DNA of 64,000 nucleotides from Melieria omissa (GCA_963971225.1 OZ020267.1:52717590-52781589), one strand, 5' to 3'. Positions 22,695-33,900 are shown, counted from the first letter of the stretch. Notes: generated from the sequence alone by a model not told the origin. A program made the numbers and translations.

Positions 22695-23176
22695 CACAGT
22701 GATTCGTTCCATAGACAAAATTCAAAAAATTTATGGTCTCAAAATTTAACGATTTTGATGTCATTTGAAAGCAAAAACTCCAACTAAGAAAACCCCCAAA
22801 AATCTGTGCAAAAAATCAATTATTCATTGATGCAAAAGCGGTTCAAAGTTGAAACATTTTTCTCAAAAAAATTGAAACTCATATTTTCTGTTTTTTAGTC
22901 TATTGAGTAAAAAAAATTCTCAAAATACATGGTTACCAAGAAGTTGCTTAAGCTTTCAATATAGGTTAAGAAACGATGTGGCTATTTTCGGTTTTAATGT
23001 TTTCTCAAAATTTGTAAAGCTGAGGCTTTTACTTCACTTTTAATTAAAAATATTTTTCTAAATTAAAAATCTGAAAACTGGCTAACCTTAGAAGATAATA
23101 TCTAAAAAGTATGTGAAAATATGTTCCTGGATTTTTTTTTATTTTAAGAAGCATTCTCTCTTTGTCGGATAATGTA

Positions 23177-24086
23177 TCAGGTGTACAACTTTGCTTCCGC
23201 CGTTTTCCGATAGGTGGCTGTACCGGCTGAGGCTGGTTGAAATACATAGATGGTAATGCCTTTAAAGTGAGTGTGGACAGTGCCTAACGAATTGTCATCG
23301 CCGTTTCAGTGACAGTTGTTCTTGTTTTCGTATTATTCACGCTCGAAAATGTCCGTTTATGTGCCCAATTCTCGCCATTTGCGGGAAGTTTTACTTTTCT
23401 GTTACAATTCGAAAAAAATGCAGCTGAAGCGCATCGAATGCTCTCAGAAACTTACGGTGATGCTGCTCTGAGTGAAAGAACGTGTCGGGAGTGGTTTCAA
23501 CGTTTTAAAAATGGTGATTTCGATGTCGAAGACAAACATGGTGGTGGAAGAGAAAAAACCTTCAAAGATGAACAACTAGAAGCATTGCTTGATGAAGATT
23601 CGTGCCAAACCCAAGAAGAGCTTGCCGAATCGTTGGGAGTGAGTCAGCAAGCCATTTCAAAACGTCTCAAGCGGCCACAATATCAAGAGCGACATGACAA
23701 AGTCATCCTCCAACACGACAATGCTCGGCCTCACGTCGCAAAAGTGGTCAAAAAGTACCTGGAAACGCTGAAATGTCAAGTCTTGCCCCACCCGCCGTAT
23801 TCCCCAGATGTCGCCCCTTCTGACTTCCACCTATTCCGTTCGATGGCACACGGCCTGGCAGATCAACATTTTCAATCCTTCGAAGAATTGGAAAAATGGA
23901 TTGCTTCATGGATAGCGTCAAAAGAGGACTCCTTTTTTCGAGCCGGGATCCGAAAATTGCCGGAAAGATGGGAGAAAGTTGTCGCTAGCGACGGACAATA
24001 CTTTGAATAATACATCTGTAAGCACTTTTTCGCAATAAAGCTTTTAATTTTAGAAAAAAACGGCGGAAGCAAAGTTGTACACCTGA
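23177..24086 (+). mobile_element. Mariner (DD34D) nested in the Transib-like element
   Basis: Inverted ends of about 30 bp (TCAGGTGTACAACTTTGCTT...) with TA on both sides (23175-23176, 24087-24088). The length is 910 bp after internal deletion. A sister copy from the same family, with a different deletion, lies inverted at 28657-29401. Confidence 0.95.
23349..24010 (+). pseudogene. Mariner transposase, frameshifted and internally deleted
   Basis: The true start is the ATG at 23349 (MSVYVPNSRHLREVLLFCYN). One A is missing from an A-run (7 A here, 8 A in the sister copy), which shifts the frame just before NAAEAHRMLSETYGDAAL. The helix-turn-helix region follows, through TQEELAESLGVSQQAISKRL. 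A deletion then removes the first catalytic Asp and joins to YQERHDKVILQHDNARPH (second Asp) and PYSPDVAPSDFHLF (third Asp), with the DD34D arrangement. It ends at TAA 24008-24010. It is inactive. Confidence 0.92.
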
Positions 24087-24557
24087 TAATTATATCCTCC
24101 GATATCTTCCGATCTCAGAAAATAATTATATTTGAAAAGTGGTCTAAACACGCATTTTTCGACAAAATTTATTTTATTTATGCCTAAAAGTATGCAATCA
24201 GCACGAAAAATGATAAAATCTGCAAAAATGCAAAACTCATCTATTACTATCATTTTTATTGCAAAACTAAAGGGTCCTAAGACAGTTTTTGTTACTGCTT
24301 GCAATAATCAATGTTGATGTTATCGATTAAATGTAAAATCTGCAAAATCTAGCCAACACACTTGGTGATATAGCTCACCAAAAATGACGAAAATTGCAAA
24401 ATTAAGTCTCAGGCATTGCCAAACTACAAAAATTTAAGAAAAACAAAATGGAGATTTCAATTCAGCAGACCATGCTTAACTAGTATACCAAACTTTATGA
24501 AGAACGGACCACTCCTTCTAATTTTGTCCCGCGGTTGTATGGAGTCGAATCACTGTG

Positions 24558-24833
24558 TAATGTGGTGAACAAAATGCAGAAAATTAAAGCAGAAATAAAA
24601 AAGTTGGGTTTTATTTAACAATGTCTCGCGATCTACTCGCAGAATAGTTTAAACCACAACCACATTCACCTCCAGATCGATCTCCCCAGAGAGCTCTTAG
24701 CTTCATTTTTCTTCTATTTGCATACTAAATGACATTTGTTACATTAATTTCGAGTGGAATTATTACGCAAAATCGAGTACAACAGCCTCAAACCATGTCG
24801 AATAACAGACGATACGAGAACAGGCCTCAACAC
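24558..24833. repeat. Single-locus counterpart of captured DNA, part B
   Basis: This continues the captured segment on the far side of the Transib-like insertion. GATCTACTCGCAGAATA to AACAGGCCTCAACAC matches the 666-bp units with about seven differences over 205 bp. Similarity ends at 24833 in CAACAC, which also occurs in the mariner coding sequence, so the junction has microhomology. Confidence 0.85.
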
Positions 24834-25309
24834 GGCCCACACCGAGTCAATTGCCCCGCGACAGGCATAAGTCATATTTGTTATTACCAAAATGCCGCCA
24901 TGACAACCGAACGGTAACAACTGGCCCCCAACAACCGAGCCGACCAATAACAACAGCGGCAACAGCGCACTAAGGCAGGACTAGCGCCTAGCCAATTGCC
25001 AGGACAACGCCGCGGCCAACACCCAAAACAATAGTCGCACAGCGAACGCAAAGGACGGCGCGCGTGTTTTCCCCGAGAACTGAGCTCGCTACGGTGCCGC
25101 TGAAATGGAAACTTCTGCCACAGGCCATCGGGCACATTGTGTATTTCTGAGCGACATTCGAGCTGAACAATTCTCGAATCTGCATAAATATTAGACACAA
25201 TTAGGAAATGACGAAAAAATATTGCATTTCAAAATAAAAATAACAACAAAACAGTGCAAAAAGTGAAAGGAAGAACGGTGCGCGTGTTCGAGGCAGAGCC
25301 GCATTCAAT
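24834..25309. other. GC-rich block upstream of the small ORF, possible promoter and 5' leader
   Basis: GC content rises sharply at about 24840-25120 and then falls. ACAACAAAACAGTGCAAAAA and AGTGAAAGGAAG just before the small ORF resemble a fly 5' untranslated leader. I find no convincing TATA/initiator pair at proper spacing, although GCATAAATATT occurs near 25181. Calling this a promoter region is inference. Confidence 0.35.
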
Positions 25310-25417
25310 ATGTCGCTGACTCAGAAATTCTACAAAATCACAAAGTTCACGCGTCGCTTCTGCAAGAAATTCACCAATAAAATGCGCAAAGACCCGACCA
25401 TCAACAATTTCATTTGA
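25310..25417 (+). CDS. Candidate small ORF, 35-residue basic peptide
   Basis: ATG at 25310 has A at -3 (CATTCAATATG). The stop is TGA 25415-25417. The peptide starts MSLTQKFYKITKFTRRF and ends in NNFI. Ten of 35 residues are Lys or Arg and only one is acidic. Phe13, Phe17, Phe21 and Met25 are spaced by four, suggesting an amphipathic basic helix, and K-F-T occurs twice. By my count 23 of 34 sense codons after ATG end in G or C, and all five Phe codons are TTC, unlike the AT-rich surroundings. There is no signal peptide or known domain. It could be an independent micropeptide gene, an upstream ORF in a long leader, or chance. I recognise no family. Confidence 0.42.
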   Translation: MSLTQKFYKITKFTRRFCKKFTNKMRKDPTINNFI

Positions 25418-26189
25418 GAAAAATTCAGTGCTTTAGAAAATTTTAGTCAAAGTCAAAATTTTCGCTGATATGACACAAATTTGGTGGCGTTGTGTAATCG
25501 GAAAAAAATAGAAGCAAGAAAACGGAAGCGAAGCCCCCGAACTCGCATGTAAGTAACGCCAGGTGACCTGTGTTTGTTTAATCGATTTTTTGCGTGTGGG
25601 CCCAACACATACAAATGGCCCAACACGCGCTGTGCTGTGGGTAATCCTGGCGCTCTCTCTATGTGTGCGGCTATGTGTGTGAGTGTTGTAAAGGTGTGTG
25701 TGTGAGTGTTTGTGTGCATGTAATTAAGCTTAATGGCCAGGCAGGAGAAAACTTGTGTGGATATTGCATTCTTTTTGTATGAAGTTGTGGGAACTAAACG
25801 CGGTCGCCGCTCCCCATGGCAGGTGTTGCTCTGAGAAGGCAAAGCGAACCAAGTCAATCGGTCAGAAAATGCTCAAAGATCGATTTATATACTAACTGAC
25901 TGCAGTGCTGACAGAGTGGAACTTTAAAGCATTCGAAAATGTGGAAAAATAAGTCATACTTAATATTGTTTTTATCAGTTGAATTCATATTTTTACTTTT
26001 GTAATGAAAATTTGTGTAATTCTGCAACATTTAACATTTTTTCAACATAATCCTGAAGCAATGTGCATAAATCAATTAAAAATAAATTCAATTCAGAAGC
26101 AAATTGCATATTTATTGTTGTTGTTGGTCTTTTTTTTCACTGCATTGTAGAATAGTAAAGTTTAAGTATGAAATAAAACATCCGACTAA
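25418..26189. other. Region downstream of the small ORF
   Basis: No clear poly(A) signal with GU-rich context follows directly. A GT-rich stretch lies at 25655-25715. The 134-codon minus-strand frame at 25453-25857 crosses that repeat (THTHTHTFTT) and is not credible as a gene. Confidence 0.4.
25655..25715. repeat. Imperfect GT microsatellite
   Basis: Interrupted GTGTGT runs with GAGT breaks. Confidence 0.75.
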
Positions 26190-26430
26190 TGGTCCCAGTG
26201 ACTCTGATCACCGATCTTTACTCTTTTCATTGAATTTTCCATGAAATTTTGACAACATTGTAGCTTCATTTCACTGATGACGCATTGAAGCTCGTCCTTG
26301 AGGTGAGGAATTGTTTGTGGTTTATTCGCATAGATCACAGATTTCACAATACGGCATAAAAAGAAATCTCACAAGCTTAGGTGGCCATTTGATATCGAAA
26401 TTTTGGAAGATGATTCGGTCTGGAATTCGT
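26190..26430 (-). pseudogene. Rosa-type mariner C-terminal relic
   Basis: Minus strand, read from the right: RIIFQNFDIKWPPKLVRFLF, then ATMLSKFHGKFNEK after damage. The KWPPK block matches the W-P-P-(R/K)-S-C-D region of DD41D transposases, and the rest their C-terminal helix region. The catalytic Asp residues have mutated or are lost, and no ends are visible. It is much older than the copies at 19 and 57 kb. Confidence 0.55.
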
Positions 26431-28656
26431 TGATCTTTCACATTTCTACTTATCAGAAAAATTGCAAACGGCAGCTTTCAAATTTCAGAGCTGCCACTTT
26501 TACAAAAAAATATTCACAAAATATTATTTGTGCACTTTAACACCCTTTCTATACAATTTTACTCACAAATAGATATCAAATGTTTTCCTAATGACGTCCA
26601 GCTCGACGTAGATTCCCTATAATGAAGTCCTGGTTTCTTGTTCTTCCCATTGATCTATCAACGATTGTCATATCTAACTAAGTGCAGTTTGTTAAGGTAT
26701 CGAAATAGTTTCCCCACTATTCATGAAGTCCTCCACACACCAACTTTGTGTCTTACCGAAGTTTCTATGCCTTTCTCTCTCTCTGCGCTGCTCCATTCGT
26801 ACTGTCTACTATCTCTCATAACTGCTGGCAACTTCATGCTACTTCATCGGCATTTCTTGGTTACCATTTGTGGTTGTTGTATTTGCTGTTGCGAAAGTTT
26901 TTGCCATAGTTGTGTTGTGCGCAGTGAGCATTATGGCCATGTATCATGCACAGTTTTATGTGCGTTATTTACCTGGTTGTGGTGGAGCCGGTGCGCACAG
27001 CAGTCCTTCAGCGTTGCCATTGTGCGGTCGAGACAACGCTAACGCTAACGCCAACGACGCAACGACGCCGATGACGACGCACTAAGCCGCACCGAGCTGG
27101 GCGCAATGCGGTGGGTTGCATAGCTGTGAGCTCTGCGCTGGCTAAAACGAAGAAGTACAGCAGTGGAAATGTGTGCGTGGCACTTAGTCAACGATTGCAG
27201 CGACTTTAGCAGACAGCAATATTTACAGGACACTTACATATAGAATACTCACTACATATACATATATACACAACTTGTGTATGTGTGTCAAATTACTCCA
27301 TATATCGCTTGTGTGCGTGCATGAGGGTTGCAACGAATTCTTTTCAGTAGTTAGACAGTGGTTGGATTTAGTATGTTTTGAAATATATAGAAGAAACTTT
27401 CATGTAAATTTCAAGTAAACGTTTGTGCAGACTAATTTAGGGATTAGGCTCTTATAGTTGGTGGTAAGTTTAAATGAGTATTGAAATATATAGAATGAAC
27501 TTGGGAACTTGGGTATACAAGACTCTCGCATTTATTGGTTAGTTTTTATTTACTTATATTGAAATATATAAAATGAAACTGGGTACACCGAAATATTTTA
27601 TCAATGTTTGTCAATTAGCAGATTATTGTAGTAAAATTTTAAGAAAAATATTTACTATGTATATATTTGCTACAGTTTCAGTCCACAAATTTGAAAACTC
27701 CTTTGATTAATAGTAACAATTTGTTATTTCGTGAGTTACTTTAGTATTACAGCCATGTTTTAAAGTAAGCGAACCACACCCACACATCTATGAATTCTCA
27801 ACTAAACCACCTCAGCAATATTAGCACCAAATTTCATCCCGGTATCTCTACCCATTTAAAAGCTGTCGAGTAAACCAGCCCAGAGGAAAATTGATGTACA
27901 AACAGACTGATGGATGCACAAATGGATGGACTGTCAGGCGATTCCCCTGAATCAGTGGTTCGAATCCCCAAAATATCTGCTTATTAACTACAAAAAATGT
28001 GGGAGCAAAAAATGATTTTACAACAAGTTTTTCCACAACAATTTTTACAACTTCCACTCAAAATGAAATCCTTTGTGCGCCACTGCTCCCGATCATATTT
28101 TTTTGATCGCTATAGGTTTTTTGTTTTTAGTTACAGTTACACTTTTTACACGGTGATGAGACGATGTCCTGCATTGAGGACCTGGTTTAAGACTAGTTTT
28201 AGGTTGTTATGGTCCAATTTTTGTTTCCTTGTTCGCTCCTCTCTGGAGCATAGAGCCTCACAAGACAGCCTTGTGTTGGTTACGTTAATCAGTTGTGTTG
28301 TTCTGCCAGGGTAGGTGATTAGCCTGCCGCAGGTACTCCTAAGTGATGGGGCTCGCTCGCTCGTAGCGCCATCTGTTGTGTGAGGAGGTTACAGCAAATT
28401 GGTTGGGGACCTCGCTAGATCACTTTGGTGCGCTAATTTCGCAGTTGTCTGCTTCCCCTTACAAGTCAACTAATCCATCATAAATATTTGGCTGATTGTT
28501 GAGTTGTTATGTAAGCCTTTGGGGACGGAGTTTAATTTTGAAATTCAAAACACTCTCAGTAGAAATATTCTCATGCTATTAAAGTTGAGGTTAGAAAATA
28601 ATATTGGATGCTCACAAACTCTGAAATTATGCGGGATCACCGCATTCGAAAAAATA
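26431..28656. other. Intergenic, nothing firmly recognised
   Basis: 26860-27230 is GC-richer, with overlapping frames but no domain. GAAATATATAG(A/-)A recurs at about 27380, 27483 and 27561, a faint degenerate repeat. The plus strand at 27935-27967 has a box-B-like GTGGTTCGAATCCCC without a credible tRNA fold. Confidence 0.4.
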
Positions 28657-29401
28657 TCAGGTGTACAACTTTGCTTCCGCCTTCCAAAATTAAAAGCTTT
28701 ATTGCGAAAAAGTGCTTACAGATGTATTATTCAAAGTATTGTCCGTCGCTAGCGACAACTTTCTCCCATCTTTCCGGCAATTTTCGGATCCCGGCTCGAA
28801 AAAAGGAGTCCTCTTTTGACGCTATCCATGAAGCAATCCATTTTTCCAATTCTTCGAAGGATTGAAAATGTTGATCTGCCAGGCCGTGTGCCATCGAACG
28901 GAATAGGTGGAAGTCAGAAGGGGCGACATCTGGGGAATACGGCGGGTGGGGCAAGACTTCCCATTTCAGCGTTTCCAGGTACTTTTTGACCACTTTTGCG
29001 ACGTGAGGCCGAGCATTGTCGTGTTGGAGGATGACTCACCATTTTCACTCACCACGAAATCACCATTTTTAAAACGTTGAAACCACTCCCGACACGTTCT
29101 TTCACTCAGAGCAGCATCACCGTAAGTTTCTGAGAGCATTCGATGCGCTTCATCTGCATTTTTTTTCGAATTGTAACAGAAAAGTAAAACTTCCCGCAAA
29201 TGGCGAGAATTGGGCACATAAACGGACATTTTCGAGCGTGAATAATCCGAAAACAAGAACAACTGTCACTGAAACGGCGATGACAATTCGTTAGGCACTG
29301 TCCACACTCACTTTAAAGGCATTACCATCTATGTATTTCAACCAGCCTCAGCCGGTACAGCCACCTATCGGAAAACGGCGGAAGCAAAGTTGTACACCTG
29401 A
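28657..29401 (-). mobile_element. Mariner (DD34D), sister copy with a different deletion
   Basis: The same inverted ends as the 23177-24086 element (TCAGGTGTACAACTTTGC...), with TA at 28655-28656 and 29402-29403. The length is 745 bp. It is oriented opposite to the 23-kb copy. Confidence 0.94.
28727..29229 (-). pseudogene. Mariner transposase, internally deleted
   Basis: It opens at the ATG on the minus strand at 29229 (MSVYVPNSRHLREVLLFCYN), here with the A-run intact, and reads to FQRFKNGDFVV. A deletion then fuses it, one frame off, to the region coding for the second Asp (VILQHDNARPH in the correct frame), followed by the third Asp block PYSPDVAPSDFHLF. It ends in ASDGQYFE. The first Asp and the second half of the helix-turn-helix domain are missing. 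Confidence 0.9.
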
Positions 29402-32202
29402 TACTTTGCGTGAGTTGTAAGATTTTAATAATTTTTTTGAGGGCCATTAAAAACTTGCTGGGACATATTATCCCAGTAGTCCCGAAAAGGTTAACTGAAT
29501 TAGCTGATGCCAAATACAAAATGTTTGGCTGATATCGGCTACTCGATAGGTGATCAGATAATATATGGAATCAAGATTCTTGTTTAAGACTGGTTTTTTT
29601 ATTTTCTTGGGAATTGGATTTTGGTTGAAAACAAATTGCAGGCGATTATGAACTTTTTTACCAATATCGAATATTTGATTATGATCAGGTAATATAATAA
29701 ATGACGAATCTGTTTATAGATTGATTTTTTACTATTCAGAAAGGTTTTTTGATTTTCAAAAAAACTCAACCAACCACCCAACCGCACCAAAGCGTGTGGC
29801 CTTTCTTGTGACCTTTCTTCCTTTGTGACTGATTAGATGATATAATTGTAGGGAAGAATACAGATGGACGGGTAACCCGGACTAAACGAAACACGAATGC
29901 AAACCTGCAGCGGACCCGAAATGAACGACACGTGTAGTTGGGATAACGGGACTTTGAAAAGAAAAACGGGCAGTTGACTCGGCATGAGGGAGATTCGGAG
30001 GACAGACACAGCACAGCGCGGACTAAAAACGTGAAATAATAAAAAGAAACTGAAGTTGTTACTAAGCAATTTAATAAATAAAGGTTCATTCAAAGTGAAT
30101 TAATAACAAAAATCTGAAATTGTAACTAAGCAAGCAATTTAATAAGTAAAGCTACAAAATGAATGAAGATTTTGTTCTAGAATATTTGTTTACTTTACTA
30201 GAAATTGATTTTTGGTTGCCAGTTTTAAGAATTTAATAAAAAATAATTCAAAACAAATATTCGTTCATATTTTACTGATGCCGAATCAAAGCCATTTTAT
30301 AAGACTTAGAACTGTATTCGCTATTCGGTGTCTGATTGCATAATGAAATGAATGTAGATTCTAGTACTGGACTGGTTTTGACTTGTTTGTGGCATCAAAG
30401 TTCGAAAAAAATTCCCTGACTTATCGATTATACTTAGCTGACACCGAAGTTCGAACCCAACTATTTGGTAAAACATTTCAACATCATGAATATGGATTTA
30501 AATAGTCCACAAAAACTTAATTTTTGTCACAAATACCTTCAGTATTGGTTGACAAAAACGTCATATTTAATCATAGTTTGAAAGACATGTAGAAAACTGC
30601 AATAAACTCTACCCGACACAGCCCACTATTCTTCAACTGTTCACATGTCTACGGTGCTCCTGGTGTCTGTGGATTTGTTTGTGTGTCAGTGTGTGTCTGT
30701 GCAAAATGTCGAACGTACTTTGTGGGATTTCCTTTTCTTTTGCTTACTTGAAATTCCCCGGCAGTCGCACACTTTTAGGCGCATTCGCAGTGCACATTTG
30801 AATGTGTCTGTGTATATGTGTCTGTGTTGCTCAACGGGGCTTTGCAATTGCGGGACAAAGGCACGTTCATGTCTTCAGTGGAAATGTGTGGTCGCTGGCT
30901 GCGCGTAAAATGTGTTACGAGGCATAGACTCGGCGGGGAGGCGAAGCGCCGCCTAAAAAGTGCGGAAGGTGCAATTCGAATGCCAAAAGTACGTGCGCTG
31001 GTGCCTATGGCTGTGTGTGTGTGTGTATGTGTGTGCAGTCATGCCCACATGCTGGCGCACTTGCAACGTGGCGGCTTTGCTTGTGCCATTCGCCGAAGGC
31101 TATTAGCAAAGCTGCTTGCGGTCCCCCCTCACTCGGCGTTCACTCCTCGTCGCGCCTGGCATTTCCACTTGATTCGATTCCTCTCTGTTTTTTTTTTTGT
31201 TTGAATGCCTGATTTTTTTTTTTGCAGCCCACTGCTGCACTGCAATTTGCCGCAAGTGCACCGCTGCCTGTAATCAGTGCTGCGGCAGCGACGGCGCTTT
31301 GCTGCATGCAACGTGCCGCTGCAACATTGCCGCTGCCTGGCGCACGTTCCCGTGTTTTCGTCCATTCGAAATCGGGTCAAAGTTCAAATGTGATAAAAAT
31401 CAACATCAAACGTTGTTGAAAATGCAGCGAACGCCTTTGCCACGCATATGGCAGAGGCAAAGTCGCAGCTGGAAGCGTGCAGGCGGGCGGACAGGCTGAC
31501 AGGAAGGAAGAGCACAACGGCTGAATGGCAGAATGCAAGAATGGCAGGCAATGGTTCCATGCGCGCCAGCGTCTTCGTTTTATTTCGCAGTATCCTTTTC
31601 GCAGCGCTGTGTGTTGCCGACTTAACTGCTTGCTGACGCCAGCACCTATGCAGCTCTGTAGTTAGGATCGCACTGGCCGATATCGTTGCCGCAAAAGGTG
31701 CATTAAAGTTTAGTCTTCGATTGGAAATGAAACTTGCTTTGCCGCGTTGTTATCGCTTCAATGACGAGCCAACTATCAAAATTGAAGCATTTGCCAGAGT
31801 TCGCAGATAACAATTCAAACAATTTCATTGTATACAAGTTGTTCAACTTTTCTTTTGTATGCTGCAAAACCACTTGAGATGTGTTGAAAGTGAAGTCGCG
31901 AGTTTTCTGGTGACTTGCAACTTTCACATTCAAAAAATTTGGTATCAAATTTTGCTTGTAATGAGTCAATTCATGGGTTTGAAATCCGAAATCAAATCAA
32001 AAACATTGTCTCTTCGCCACCTCCTCGCTATGGCTAACCTGCGAGAGTAAAACTCTAACCTATGAAAAAGAAGTTTCAACATTCCGATTCCAATGCTAAG
32101 AACACAGCTAAACTGTGCATCTCTTTCCATACCAGCTGGCAAAGCTCTGGGCACCCACTTACGTAAAAAACTTTCCAATTAAATAAAATAGCTAGCTAAT
32201 TA
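29402..32202. other. Intergenic, nothing recognised
   Basis: 29500-30480 is AT-rich with repeated words such as GATTCGGCTAT and TTCTTGTTTAAGACTGGTT. 30640-31640 is GC-richer, with GT runs (31011-31035) and a T-rich tract ending in GCAG at 31228, which could be a splice acceptor. Frames here, including a 128-codon one at 30818-31204, show no domain. Confidence 0.4.
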
Positions 32203-32533
32203 ATCTTCTCGTGCTGGCGCGTTGACTTCTTATACCGAGGCCCTAAGTTCGAATCCTAGCTCGTGCTGGTGAAAAACTCATCTACTTCTATCGCTATCCA
32301 TATGAAGCAGATGAGAATTACAAAAATCACGTGCGCTATTGATTGGCAATGGGAAAACCTCCGAGTGTGAAAGGAAAAAAGAAACCGCTGTTCGGATTCG
32401 TAAACTGTAGGTCCCCTCCCTTCCTTCTCTTATCCGTTTGAAACGTGTGTTGTAATACAAATTTGTGGTATCACAATGGGCCCATATAGAGGCCTAAGTC
32501 TTTCTCATACCGAAGCAGCTACTACAACCTAAC
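32203..32533 (+). mobile_element. tRNA-derived SINE, second copy
   Basis: This has box B AGTTCGAATCC (about 32248), the core CTGTTCGGATTCG followed by AAACTGTAGGTCCCCTCCC, then GTGGTATCACAATGGGCC and the CAACCTAACCT tail. It is the same family as 9295-9643, but the first part of the tRNA head (box A) is degraded or missing. I could not find a clean target duplication. Confidence 0.8.
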
Positions 32534-32539
32534 CTAAAC

Positions 32540-33060
32540 AAATTGGATTACTGTGAATCAAGATGCACACCTTTGAGTACAAATATCTGGGACCGGACCA
32601 ATAAATGATATCAGTTTAGCAGACACCTTGGACTGGATGGAATCCTATGTGAAAGATTTACACAAGAAGATATGATTCAACCTAAATGATTTGAAACAAG
32701 TCCAAACAAGAAAGCAGAGAAATTTCTACTAAAATTTAAGAAGAAGGATTGTTGAACCACTCGCAGAACACAATCTGTGGGCCAACATGGGCGTCTTTGA
32801 GCACCCAACTTGCACTTTCAGCCTGTGAGAGGAAGACACCATGGAGCATTTTCTTTGTGCTTTTCCTACCTTCGTTAGAACAAGATAGCGTACTTTGCGT
32901 TCAAATGTTATGAGAATGGATCTCCTGAAATTCGTATGTGATCTCAGAGCAAGAAATTTCAGTACCGGAGAACGAGTACCCCCTCTCTTTGCTCATTTGT
33001 CCACTTTCATGGATTAGGCGCTTCTCTTTCACCTGCCTTCCTCCTTTTCGGGCCTAAAGT
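32540..33060 (+). pseudogene. LINE 3' part (RNase H-type family), decayed
   Basis: This aligns by eye with 37424-38000: GTGnATCAnnnTGCACACC, ACCTTGGACTGGAT, CAACATGGGCGTC, GAGCATTTTCTTTGTGC, GTTAGAACAAGATAGCG. It is the same non-LTR family as the 37-kb copy, with more substitutions and several frame breaks, so no long frame survives. It leads directly into the tandem 3' region. Confidence 0.75.
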
Positions 33061-33900
33061 ACAATGTCCTTGTGCTTATGAAATAGAATTCAGACAAGTG
33101 CCTTTTCAAAAACACAAATCATAGAAATGTTCCACCCATCCACACTCGGCTTCCGCTGAGATTTATTTCGATGTCCATCCATCTACAGTCAGAGGCCTCT
33201 TGGACCTATTGTAATGTCCATCCGTCCACATTCGAAGGCCTCTAACGGCGCATCTCCTTCCTTCATTAGAACAAGATAGCGCACTTTGTGATCAGATGTT
33301 ATGGATGACATACCTGTTTGATCTCCTCAAACTGGTAAAACAGTCCATCTTCTTTCCCGAATATAAAGTACAATGTCCTTGAGCTTGAGAAATTTACTTT
33401 ACGTAGTTGCCTTTTTAAGAAAGCAAACCCGAAAAATTGTCCACCCATTCACACTCGGTGGTTCATTTCGATGTCCATCCATCTACACTCGGAGGGTCCT
33501 GAGACCCATTGTAATGTCCATCTATCCACATTCGGAAGCCTCTAAGGCGCATCTCCTGGCTTCGTTAGAACGAGATAGCGTACTTTGTGATCAGATGTTA
33601 TGGATGAATCTCCTGACATTCCTGCTTGATTTCCTGAAATTGGTAAAACAGTCCATCCTCCTTCCCGAACCTAAAGTACAATGTCCTTGAGCTTGAGAAA
33701 TGGACTTTAAACAGTTGTCTTTTCAAGAAAAGAAATCCAAAATTGTCTGTTCATTCACACTCAGGTTCCTCTGAGGTTCGTTTCGATGCCCATTCATCTA
33801 CACTCGGAGGGCGCTGAGACCCATTGTAATGCCCATCTATTCACATTCCATGGTCTCTAAGGTTCACTGTGATGTTCAAAGGGAGTCTGACGAGCTCCTC
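33061..33900 (+). repeat. Tandem repeat of a LINE 3' region, about 308-bp unit
   Basis: The landmark ACAATGTCCTTG starts at 33061, 33370 and 33678. Units carry GATAGCGnACTTTGTGATCAG, TGGTAAAACAGTCCAT and blocks of CATCCATCTACACTCGG. The flank is the LINE 3' part, so the array appears to have grown from that element's 3' untranslated end. Confidence 0.82.

Larger units (their letters stand above)
22695..24557. mobile_element. Transib-like non-autonomous element, copy 2, complete ends
   Basis: The inverted ends are CACAGTGATTCGTTCCATA and CACAGTGATTCGACTCCATA. They are flanked by the 5-bp duplication TAATG (22690-22694, 24558-24562). The homologous empty site, reading ACTAATGTGG, is visible in the 57-60 kb repeats. 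A CAC(A/T)(A/G)TG terminus with a 5-bp duplication is characteristic of Transib elements (established). Without the nested mariner it is about 950 bp and has no transposase, so the assignment is structural. Chapaev is an alternative, but it makes 4-bp duplications. Confidence 0.66.

Noticed and set aside
27935..27967. Possible tRNA-like sequence (GTGGTTCGAATCCCC)
   Set aside because: Only a box-B-like word is present. There is no box A at proper distance and no cloverleaf.
30818..31204. 128-codon open frame
   Set aside because: It contains a CVCVCVCS run from a GT microsatellite and ends in poly-Phe from a T-run. It is composition driven.
31171..31640. Exon beginning after a T-rich GCAG acceptor
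   Set aside because: The acceptor is plausible, but no convincing donor or coding frame follows.
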